Shown here: positions 1 to 6,160 of the stretch, piece after piece | Layout: every line of letters starts with the position of its first letter | Position numbering within the stretch: the first letter of the stretch is position 1 | Origin: Spirochaetota bacterium | Lineage (GTDB): Bacteria > Spirochaetota > UBA4802 > UB4802 | Direction of reading: 5' to 3' | Length of the DNA: 7,932 nt | Assembly (NCBI GenBank): GCA_029548025.1 | Contig: JAKPOE010000190.1 | Location: 1 to 7,932 of the forward strand | Position numbers and translations under genes: made by a program | Notes under the pieces: model-generated | Told to the model about the DNA's origin: nothing | What the model saw: only the letters and a program-made list of their open reading frames with translations | Databases searched by the model: none

Positions 1-276
1 TTCTACAGTGTTTTCATCTATAAGTCCCGATTGCGAAAGCTGTAACTCGCCAATTATCTTATCAACATTAACGCGGTCCACAAGAATATATTCCTGAACA
101 TTTCTGAGTTTATACGAAATAGTATCAGCAATACCTATACATAGCCAGTCATACGCTGTATCTTTTGAAAGATTGGTAAATGCAGTGACACCTATTACTT
201 TTTTGCCTGGTTTAGCGTTGGCTATACATGCAATGCCAATTATCAAAACAACTACCGCTTTTTTAAAGGATTTCAT
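1..276 (-). CDS. Exported CsgG/FlgO-like protein, N-terminal part only
   Basis: The visible 92 residues start at ATG 276 and continue past the left edge without a stop. The start is preceded by GAGAGG four bases upstream. An in-frame ATG at 288 has no visible ribosome site, so 276 is preferred. Residues 1-21 form a signal peptide: basic MKSFKK, a hydrophobic stretch, then ANA before Lys22, a good signal peptidase I site. Cys17 follows GIA, so a loose lipobox cannot be excluded. Residues 26-92 read like the first part of CsgG/FlgO/TolB-N-type domains: a VIGVTAFTNLS strand, then W-x-C-x-G-I-A-D-T-I, a VDR strand, and an ending resembling 'ELQLSQSGLIDE'. Such proteins often sit in or under the outer membrane, some with TPR partners. 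The family call is from remembered sequence pattern; the exact role is unknown. It lies 148 bases downstream of ftsK on the same strand. Confidence 0.7.
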   Translation of the reverse strand, partial: MKSFKKAVVVLIIGIACIANAKPGKKVIGVTAFTNLSKDTAYDWLCIGIADTISYKLRNVQEYILVDRVNVDKIIGELQLSQSGLIDENTVE

Positions 277-329
277 AGACCCTCTCATACTGATAAATGT
301 GGGATGATATTAATATTAAAATGAAGCGT

Positions 330-360
330 ATTGTATCATTACATTTTTCTAAAATAACAA
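330..360 (-). promoter_or_regulatory. Possible promoter for the left-edge CsgG/FlgO-like gene
   Basis: On the minus strand positions 338-330 read TGATACAAT, an extended -10 element (TG, one base, then TACAAT, five of six consensus bases). A weak -35, TTGTTA, lies at 360-355 with a long 19-base spacing. This would start transcription about 45 bases before the ATG at 276. It suggests the gene can be expressed separately from ftsK. AT-rich sequence makes chance matches likely. Confidence 0.35.
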
Positions 361-375
361 TAAAGTAACTTTATT
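359..375. repeat. Short inverted repeat in the ftsK downstream gap
   Basis: The 8-base arms AATAAAGT (359-366) and ACTTTATT (368-375) are perfect inverted repeats around one central A. There is no GC-rich stem and no clean U-tract, so it is not a convincing terminator. It overlaps the weak -35 proposed for the left-edge gene and could be an operator. In such AT-rich DNA chance is also plausible. Nothing else is recognised in 277-424. Confidence 0.3.
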
Positions 376-424
376 TATAGATAATATACTAAAGGTGGTT
401 GAAAAAGTCATGCAAAAAATTAAT

Positions 425-2899
425 TTATATATATACTTCTCGTGGTTTACTTCCCTGCTGGGGACCAATATAGCCTAATTCCTCCATCCGCTCAATGATG
501 CGGGCTGCTCTGTTGTAACCAATAGATAAACGTCGCTGAAGATATGAAGCTGATGCCTTTTTAGTGGTTTCAACAATCTTCACAGCCTCAATGAAAAGGT
601 CATCTTCACTTTCCTCATCATCGTCGTCAAATTCCATAAGGCTCTGTTCAATGTCAACATAATGGGGATTGGCTATTTTCTTTAAGAATAACACTACTGA
701 TGACAGCTCATCTTCAGAGATATAGGCACCCTGTATACGTATGGGAAAAGAGCTCATCGGCGACTGGTAGAGCATGTCGCCCTTCCCCAGTAGCTTTTCA
801 GCACCATTTTGATCAATGATGGTTCGGGAATCAGTCTTCTGTGCAACCTGAAATGCTATCCGAGCGGGGAAGTTTGCTTTTATGATTCCGGTAATGATAT
901 CAACGGACGGCCGCTGGGTTGCAAGTACCAGATGAATGCCCACAGCACGTGCTTTCTGAGCAATGCGTGTAATATATCCTTCTATCTCTTTAGCAGCAAC
1001 CATCATCAAGTCGGCAAGTTCATCCATAATAATAACGATGTACGGTAAATATTCACCGCTTTTATTGCGCTCTACCATCTGATTGTAGCGGTCAATATCA
1101 CGGGTATTGTATTCAGAAAGCAGGTAGTAGCGACGCTCCATCTCTAACATGGTCCACTTTAATGCTTTAGGTACCATAAAAGGCTCAATAATGACAGGTG
1201 TTAATAGATGAGGAATACCATTATAAACCTGTAATTCCACTAATTTTGGATCAACCATAATAAAGCGGACATAATTAGGGTCATAGTTGTAAACCAGGCT
1301 CGTTATGATAGAATGTACACATACCGATTTGCCTGCACCGGTTGCACCGGCAATAAGAAGATGGGGGAGTTTTTTTAGATCAATGATGACCGGTTTCCCC
1401 ATGATATCTTTACCAAGCCCCACTTTAAGTCGTCCTGATTGATGAGCATATTCCTGTGATGTAATAATATCTTTTACAGTAACGGTTTCCCGCACCTTGT
1501 TGGGGATCTCTACGCCGATTGCTTTTTTGCCCGGGATTGGTGCAACAACTCTAACACGCGATGCAGCAAGCGCCATGGCAATATCATCAGCAAGCCCTGC
1601 AATGCGGTTAACTTTAATACCCGGAGCTATCTGTAGCTCGTAAAGGGTAATAACAGGACCACGATTAACGTTGACAACCCTTGATTCAATGCCAAAATCT
1701 TTAAGAGTATTTACAAGCAGCTCAGAGTTTTTTACTACCTCCTGCTTATAGCCAGTTTCATCGTGCGAGTTGTACTGCCGTAAGTAATCAACCGGAATGC
1801 TGTAGTGTTGATTGATAGGTATTTCTTCAAATACATTGCGCGCAACCATATCTTCGTTATTGCTAATCTCTTCATTAACTTGCTCAGTATAAATATCAGT
1901 TTCACTTATATCGGGCATTGTGTTTTCAGCAATTTCATCTGATTCAGGTAATTCGATAGTTTCTCGGGATTGAGGAATATCATCCTTTATTTTTATTGCA
2001 ATATTTGCATCATTGGTTGCTTCAGGAACTTGTTCGTTTTCTGCATCTGGTACGATATAGGATGTTTCAATGTGCTGTTGAACATATCCATTGGTGTTAT
2101 CATCCATACCATGGATAGAAGGTATATCCTTCAATGGCATAATAGGCATAATAATCGATAGTTTGTTTAAATCATCGATAGCAGCCGGGATGGTGTTATT
2201 GTCATTAAGGATGTTGTCATATTCAATCAGTTTTGGCTTTCTTTTACCAGGTTTATTATAAATAGTTATTTTTGTTTTTGTAATCCATGGTAACTTTTTA
2301 TCAGAATCAAAATGCTTGATATGAATCAGCGGGATTGAATCTTTTTGTTTCAAGATAATTATTTTTTTATAAACAATGGCAAAGAGTTTTGCCATTGAAT
2401 CAATGCTATTATTATTTAAAATATAACTCAATGATATAATACCCAGTAATAGCAAGGAAATCAGCATCAGGGTGATAGTTACTATCCATGTACCGGTTAA
2501 TCCCATAATAGTTATCAGTACACGATATAATGCCATTCCTACTATACCGCCTGTATAAGGAGTGATGGTTTCAGGATATAATACGGTAAACAGAAGAGAA
2601 GCAACAACCATACAAAACGACAGTGAAAAGATATGTTCCAGCACAGGTTCTATAGATTTATATTTTGCTAATCCCCAACCCGTTAAAATCAGAATAGCCA
2701 CGGTACAATATGATGTTAATCCAAACGAGATGCGAAGAACCTGCGCAATAATAACACCCAATGGTCCTAATACATTCCCTACCGTTGAATTACCCAGCGC
2801 CTCATAGTCGGAAATATGAAAGCTAACAAGCGACAAAAAGATAATTATGGCAAAACCCCATAACACCAGGCATACTATTTCAGCCATCCGATTTGACAT
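425..2899 (-). CDS. ftsK: DNA translocase FtsK/SpoIIIE
   Basis: This 824-residue protein is a membrane-anchored, ATP-driven DNA pump that moves chromosome ends across the closing division septum. Residues about 8-160 hold four or five hydrophobic membrane segments. Residues about 165-365 are a polar, acidic low-complexity linker. The motor follows: Walker A GATGAGKSV at 518-526, Walker B IVIIMDELAD with Asp626 and Glu627, and ATQRPSVDIITG at 660-671. An acidic run (about 756-767) leads into the C-terminal winged-helix gamma domain (about 768-824), with SIGYNRAAR and the typical end GSKPREV. In studied relatives gamma reads polar DNA motifs and contacts XerD. All domains look intact, and length is closer to SpoIIIE than to E. 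coli FtsK. ATG 2899 has only a distant GGGGAG (2922-2917), and an in-frame TAG lies just upstream, so the start cannot be extended. It lies 136 bases after uppP. Confidence 0.97.
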   Translation of the reverse strand: MSNRMAEIVCLVLWGFAIIIFLSLVSFHISDYEALGNSTVGNVLGPLGVIIAQVLRISFGLTSYCTVAILILTGWGLAKYKSIEPVLEHIFSLSFCMVVASLLFTVLYPETITPYTGGIVGMALYRVLITIMGLTGTWIVTITLMLISLLLLGIISLSYILNNNSIDSMAKLFAIVYKKIIILKQKDSIPLIHIKHFDSDKKLPWITKTKITIYNKPGKRKPKLIEYDNILNDNNTIPAAIDDLNKLSIIMPIMPLKDIPSIHGMDDNTNGYVQQHIETSYIVPDAENEQVPEATNDANIAIKIKDDIPQSRETIELPESDEIAENTMPDISETDIYTEQVNEEISNNEDMVARNVFEEIPINQHYSIPVDYLRQYNSHDETGYKQEVVKNSELLVNTLKDFGIESRVVNVNRGPVITLYELQIAPGIKVNRIAGLADDIAMALAASRVRVVAPIPGKKAIGVEIPNKVRETVTVKDIITSQEYAHQSGRLKVGLGKDIMGKPVIIDLKKLPHLLIAGATGAGKSVCVHSIITSLVYNYDPNYVRFIMVDPKLVELQVYNGIPHLLTPVIIEPFMVPKALKWTMLEMERRYYLLSEYNTRDIDRYNQMVERNKSGEYLPYIVIIMDELADLMMVAAKEIEGYITRIAQKARAVGIHLVLATQRPSVDIITGIIKANFPARIAFQVAQKTDSRTIIDQNGAEKLLGKGDMLYQSPMSSFPIRIQGAYISEDELSSVVLFLKKIANPHYVDIEQSLMEFDDDDEESEDDLFIEAVKIVETTKKASASYLQRRLSIGYNRAARIIERMEELGYIGPQQGSKPREVYI

Positions 2900-2939
2900 A
2901 GTTCTATTAATGCAAACTCCCCAAAATAAAATTATTTGA

Positions 2940-3034
2940 CCCTGTCATGCTGGACTTGTTTCAGCATCTTTTCTTTAACTGATATCCTGAAATGATCCTG
3001 AAACCAGTTAAGGACATGATTCAGGATGACTGTC
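2940..3034. repeat. REP-like intergenic repeat with inverted repeats
   Basis: This stretch almost fills the uppP-ftsK gap. The first part (2944-2969) has arms ATGCTG (2947-2952) and CAGCAT (2962-2967) around a 9-base loop. The second part contains two copies of ATCCTGAAA (2984-2992, 2995-3003); the latter pairs with TTCAGGAT (3020-3027). A third pair, TTAACTG (2975-2981) with CAGTTAA (3005-3011), encloses both copies. The pattern 'GTCATgCTG-acTTGTTTCAGcATC' and 'TTCAGGATGAC' resembles short dispersed repeats I recall from many bacterial genomes. Only one copy lies in this window, so dispersal is inferred. On the minus-strand transcript it would fold between uppP and ftsK and could act as mRNA stabiliser or partial terminator. 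Confidence 0.65.
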
Positions 3035-3035
3035 G

Positions 3036-3878
3036 CTAAACACCATACCCATATAGTATGCATAATGATACAAGACCAATGCCTATGGTGTAATATCCAA
3101 AATAGTTCAAATGCAGCATTTTAAGCATAACAATTAATAACTTCAGCGATAACAGTGCTGCAATAAATGTAACAACCATTGCTATAATGGTTGGCACAAC
3201 TATCTGGTGAATACCATCTATGGCAAAGAGCTTTCGTGACTCAAGAAGCCCTGCGCCGGCAATGACCGGTATGGCCATTAAAAATGAAAATTTGCCGGCT
3301 TCCTCTGGTTGTAATCCTGCCATTAAACCGCCTGCAATGGTGCTTCCCGAGCGTGAGATTCCGGGTAAAATAGCAACAGCCTGAAACAATCCTATGAAAA
3401 ACGCCTGCCAATAGTGCATCTCTTCACATTTTCGGTTTTTCTTAGTTAATGTATTAGCCTTTATCAGCATGATGCCGTTTGCCACAAGAAGTATACTCAC
3501 AATAGCGGGGCTTGCCATAGTAGCTTCTACATAGTCATTAAACAGTATGCCAATAATAGCTGCAGGGATTGATGCTATGATAATATGTAAAACAAACCTG
3601 CAATTGGGCCCCCAATTTTTTTTATATAGTTCGGCGATAGTTCCCTTAATCAGGGCAACGATATCATGATAGTAAAATATGATAATTGCACACAAACTTG
3701 CTAAATGGAGTGCAACATTAAAAAAAAGTTTTATTCCTTCATCCATGCCGCTGAAGATGGAATTAAAATATGGGATGGATTCAAGAAGCGCCAGATGTCC
3801 TGATGATGATACCGGGAAAAATTCAGTAATACCCTGGATGATACCCAGAACGCAAAACATCACAATAACATATGCCAT
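3036..3878 (-). CDS. uppP: Undecaprenyl-diphosphatase UppP (BacA family)
   Basis: This 280-residue, strongly hydrophobic integral membrane protein removes a phosphate from undecaprenyl diphosphate. That recycles the lipid carrier for peptidoglycan and other envelope polymers, and extra activity gives bacitracin tolerance in known cases. Both family signatures are intact: the (E/Q)xxxE motif with Q15 and E19 followed by FPVSSSGH (21-28), and PGISRSGST at 172-180 with the catalytic Arg176. Length is normal for the family. The start at 3878 is backed by AGGAG (3890-3886) seven bases upstream, inside the last codons of rnj; the rnj stop is one base away. Translation is therefore probably coupled to rnj. 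The stop TAG (3036-3038) directly abuts the REP-like repeat. Confidence 0.96.
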   Translation of the reverse strand: MAYVIVMFCVLGIIQGITEFFPVSSSGHLALLESIPYFNSIFSGMDEGIKLFFNVALHLASLCAIIIFYYHDIVALIKGTIAELYKKNWGPNCRFVLHIIIASIPAAIIGILFNDYVEATMASPAIVSILLVANGIMLIKANTLTKKNRKCEEMHYWQAFFIGLFQAVAILPGISRSGSTIAGGLMAGLQPEEAGKFSFLMAIPVIAGAGLLESRKLFAIDGIHQIVVPTIIAMVVTFIAALLSLKLLIVMLKMLHLNYFGYYTIGIGLVSLCILYGYGV

Positions 3879-3879
3879 G

Positions 3880-5526
3880 TTAAATCTCCTGAATGATAGT
3901 TTCTACCAATGGGGTGTTGTTGGTAAATCGGTGGGCAATCATTTTAACAAGCTTTTTTACCGCTATCGATATATTTTCTGAAGAAGCGTTTTGTGCCAGA
4001 TGTTTTTCTATGGTGGCGCTTAATTCTTTCTGGAGAACCTGTAAAAATTTATCATTTTTTAATCCTATGAAACCCTTGGCAATAATAGCAGGTGGATAAA
4101 GTAGCAAGCCGTCGCCAATGACAATACTTATAACAATAACTCCATCAGAAGATAATGTTTTGCGTTCAGCAATAACCTCATCGGTAATGTCACCAATATA
4201 GTTGCCATCTACATAGACAGTTGAAAGTGGGATGCTTCCCCTTTTTTCAAAACTTTTATCGGTAAGCTCAATGATATCACCATTTTTTGCCACAATAATA
4301 TCTTTAGGTTTTATGTTGAGTGATTCGGCAAGCGCAGCATGTGCTTTTAGGTGACGATATTCCCCATGAACAGGTAAAAAGTATTTGGGTTGGGTAAGGG
4401 TAATCATTAATTTTAATTCTTCCTGAGATGCATGACCGGATACATGAATATCCTCATCCTGTTCATAATATACTAAAGCGCCGAGCTGCATCAATGAATT
4501 GATAACATTATAAACCATACGCTCATTGCCCGGTATAACCGATGCTGTTATCACCACTGTATCACCGGCACTGATTCTGAAATGCTTGTGTGTACCATTT
4601 GCCATGCGATGCAGAGCTGACATTGGCTCGCCCTGCGAACCTGTACACAGCACCACCAATTTTTTATGGGTGTATTTACCGGTATCCTTTGCATCAATGA
4701 TAAGATCCTTTTTATACTGTAGATATCCTAACTCGGTTGCTATCTCCACATTTTTCTGCATGGTAGTACCCGATATAACAACCTTACGATTGTATTTCTG
4801 GGATGCTTCAAGCACTTGCTGGATACGGTGAATATTAGAAGCAAAACTTGCTACAAAAATACGTCCTTTTGATCTGGCAAATATTTCCAGCAGTTTCTTT
4901 TTCAATATTATTTCGGATGGTGTGTACCCTGGCTTTGTTGCATTGGTACTATCGCTTATGAGGAGCAGCACATCCTGCTGCCCGTACTCGGCAAAACGAT
5001 GCAGATCGGCAACCTTGCCATCAACTGGAGAATAATCTATTTTAAAATCGCCTGTATGAATGATTATACCAAGCGGTGTTTTTATGGCAAGCCCCACACC
5101 ATCGATAATAGAATGGTTAACCAGTAAAAATTCAATGATAAATGGACCAATGTGGATGGTATCTCTGGGTTCAATCTCGATAAATGTGTGCTGGCTTACC
5201 GGCCGTTCGGCAAGCCTGCTTGCAACAAGTCCCAGTGTAAGCTTTGTAGCATATACCGGAACGTTAATTTTTTGGAGAAAGAACGGGATAGCACCAATAT
5301 GGTCCTCATGACCATGAGTAATGATTATACCCTTAACTTTATGCTTGTTTTCCAGAATATAGGTAAAATCAGGGATCATAAAATCTATCCCTGGTGTTTC
5401 ACCATTGGGGAATGATATACCACAGTCAATGATGAGCATCTCATTGTCGTACTCAATAACAAGCATATTGCCGCCAATGGCATGAAGTCCGCCTATAGGA
5501 ATAATTCGTATCTTCTTTTCTTTCAT
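3880..5526 (-). CDS. rnj: Ribonuclease J
   Basis: This 548-residue metallo-beta-lactamase/beta-CASP nuclease has the usual RNase J length. Family members combine 5'-to-3' exonuclease and endonuclease activity in mRNA decay and rRNA maturation. The zinc-binding motif HGHEDH is at 71-76, with His138 (VNHSI) and Asp160 (HTGD) as further ligands. The beta-CASP region includes SDSTNA (191-196), TGSQGEP (295-301), IPGNE (331-335) and SGHAS (363-367), and PVHGEYRH (385-392) supplies the late histidines. The C-terminal domain (about 450-548) is present. The start ATG overlaps the dut stop in ATGA and has only a weak AGG just upstream, so it probably relies on translation of dut. Known families could be J1 or J2; only one copy is seen here, so the general name is used. 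Confidence 0.95.
   Translation of the reverse strand: MKEKKIRIIPIGGLHAIGGNMLVIEYDNEMLIIDCGISFPNGETPGIDFMIPDFTYILENKHKVKGIIITHGHEDHIGAIPFFLQKINVPVYATKLTLGLVASRLAERPVSQHTFIEIEPRDTIHIGPFIIEFLLVNHSIIDGVGLAIKTPLGIIIHTGDFKIDYSPVDGKVADLHRFAEYGQQDVLLLISDSTNATKPGYTPSEIILKKKLLEIFARSKGRIFVASFASNIHRIQQVLEASQKYNRKVVISGTTMQKNVEIATELGYLQYKKDLIIDAKDTGKYTHKKLVVLCTGSQGEPMSALHRMANGTHKHFRISAGDTVVITASVIPGNERMVYNVINSLMQLGALVYYEQDEDIHVSGHASQEELKLMITLTQPKYFLPVHGEYRHLKAHAALAESLNIKPKDIIVAKNGDIIELTDKSFEKRGSIPLSTVYVDGNYIGDITDEVIAERKTLSSDGVIVISIVIGDGLLLYPPAIIAKGFIGLKNDKFLQVLQKELSATIEKHLAQNASSENISIAVKKLVKMIAHRFTNNTPLVETIIQEI
3886..3890 (-). promoter_or_regulatory. Ribosome binding site of uppP inside the rnj end
   Basis: AGGAG on the minus strand lies seven bases before the uppP ATG and within the last codons of rnj. 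It is the strongest Shine-Dalgarno sequence in the leftward block and fixes the uppP start at 3878. Confidence 0.8.
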
Positions 5527-5957
5527 AAGCCTGTGTGTCCAAAGCCTCCGTCATTTCGTTTTGTATCTGAAAGTTCAGCTACTACTGTAAAGGTAGCTGG
5601 TACTGTTTGAGCAATGATCATCTGTGCAATGCGCATATTGTTCTCTATGGTGAATGGTTTGTCGCCTAGATTAATAACAATTAATTGTATTTCACCACGG
5701 TAATCTGCATCAATAGTCCCCGGTGTGTTGAGTAAAGAAATGCCATGATTTATGGCAAGTCCACTTCGTGGTCGTATCTGTGCTTCATAGCCTGGTGGTA
5801 ATTCAATGGATAACCCGGTTGGTATCAATGCCCGCTGAAAAGGCTGCAGGGTGACCGGTTTATCCAGAAAAGTATATATATCAGCACCTGATGCACTGGG
5901 TGTTAAGTAATCAGGTTTTTTTGCACCATGTTTTAGCGTAATCTTTATTGTTATCAT
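5523..5957 (-). CDS. dut: Deoxyuridine 5'-triphosphate nucleotidohydrolase (dUTPase)
   Basis: This 144-residue homotrimer-type dUTPase hydrolyses dUTP to dUMP and pyrophosphate, keeping uracil out of DNA and feeding thymidylate synthesis. All five family motifs are visible: ASGADIY (22-28), RPRSGLA (62-68), GTIDADYRGEI (80-90, with the catalytic Asp and the uracil-pocket Tyr86), RIAQMII (109-115) and the C-terminal arm RNDGGFGHTG (134-143). The arm ends one residue after the last motif, as in compact bacterial enzymes. It is first in the leftward operon; its TGA overlaps the rnj ATG by four bases. No Shine-Dalgarno sequence precedes ATG 5957, and candidate -10 elements lie very close upstream, so the mRNA leader may be very short or absent. 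Confidence 0.97.
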   Translation of the reverse strand: MITIKITLKHGAKKPDYLTPSASGADIYTFLDKPVTLQPFQRALIPTGLSIELPPGYEAQIRPRSGLAINHGISLLNTPGTIDADYRGEIQLIVINLGDKPFTIENNMRIAQMIIAQTVPATFTVVAELSDTKRNDGGFGHTGL

Positions 5958-5965
5958 ATAATTTA

Positions 5966-5971
5966 ATTATA
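5966..5971 (-). promoter_or_regulatory. Possible -10 element close to the dut start
   Basis: The minus strand reads TATAAT here, eight bases before the dut ATG. No good -35 is found 16-18 bases upstream. If used, transcription would begin at or next to the start codon and give a leaderless dut mRNA. The alternative is the extended -10 in the palindrome at 5995-5987, which would give a leader of about 24 bases. Confidence 0.3.
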
Positions 5972-5985
5972 CTGAATTATGAATA

Positions 5986-6010
5986 AATTATATCATGCCA
6001 TGATATAATT
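5986..6010. promoter_or_regulatory. 25-base palindrome with back-to-back extended -10 elements
   Basis: Arms AATTATATCATG (5986-5997) and CATGATATAATT (5999-6010) are perfect 12-base inverted repeats around a single C. Each arm contains TGATATAAT, an extended -10: at 6001-6009 on the plus strand and at 5995-5987 on the minus strand. The site lies between the divergent dut and diguanylate cyclase genes, one base from the TTGACA of the rightward promoter. It can be read as a symmetric bidirectional promoter core, as an operator for a dimeric regulator, or both. The symmetry is seen directly; the function is inferred. Confidence 0.6.
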
Positions 6011-6011
6011 G

Positions 6012-6039
6012 TTGACATTTTTTTCAATTAGTATATAAT
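6012..6039 (+). promoter_or_regulatory. Sigma70-type promoter for the diguanylate cyclase and TPR genes
   Basis: A perfect -35 TTGACA (6012-6017) and a perfect -10 TATAAT (6034-6039) are separated by 16 bases, one less than the optimum. Transcription would begin near 6046, leaving a leader of about 115 bases before the ATG at 6161. The -35 starts one base after the palindrome, so a protein bound there could block or help RNA polymerase. Confidence 0.75.
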
Positions 6040-6064
6040 TTTTTTAGAAATTAATCTACTACAA

Positions 6065-6103
6065 ATTGTTGTAACAATACAATGCATATGGCACAATATG
6101 CAT
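6065..6103 (+). repeat. Two short inverted repeats in the leader of the diguanylate cyclase mRNA
   Basis: ATTGTT (6065-6070) and AACAAT (6073-6078) are separated by two bases, too tight for an RNA hairpin and more like a protein site. ATGCATAT (6082-6089) and ATATGCAT (6096-6103) could form an 8-base-pair hairpin with a 6-base loop. Both lie downstream of the predicted start near 6046. The leader shows nothing resembling the conserved core of a c-di-GMP riboswitch. AT-rich content keeps the confidence low. Confidence 0.4.
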
Positions 6104-6160
6104 AAATGGAGTCATAACGTATTGGTACCATAAAAAACAAGAAAAATTTAAGGAATAGTC

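Noticed and set aside
376..424. Rho-independent terminator after ftsK
   Set aside because: No GC-rich stem followed by a U-tract; only AT-rich sequence with scattered T runs on the minus strand.
809..1048. Plus-strand open frame of 79 codons
   Set aside because: Lies opposite the conserved FtsK motor coding sequence and has no recognisable domain.
2900..2950. Promoter for ftsK next to the repeat
   Set aside because: ATGACA and TATTTT can be found on the minus strand, but the spacing of about 14 bases is too short and the hexamers are imperfect.
4526..4831. Plus-strand open frame of 101 codons
   Set aside because: Fully antisense to the conserved RNase J core; cysteine-rich, low-quality translation typical of a shadow frame.
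5858..5866. DnaA-box-like TTATCCAGA
   Set aside because: A single imperfect match inside the dut coding region, with no cluster; no evidence for an origin.
6106..6117. Tiny upstream open frame (ATG GAG TCA TAA) before the cyclase
   Set aside because: Three codons, no ribosome binding site; expected by chance.
6046..6160. Possible c-di-GMP riboswitch in the cyclase leader
   Set aside because: The leader is short and AT-rich and lacks the conserved GC-rich paired core of known c-di-GMP riboswitches.
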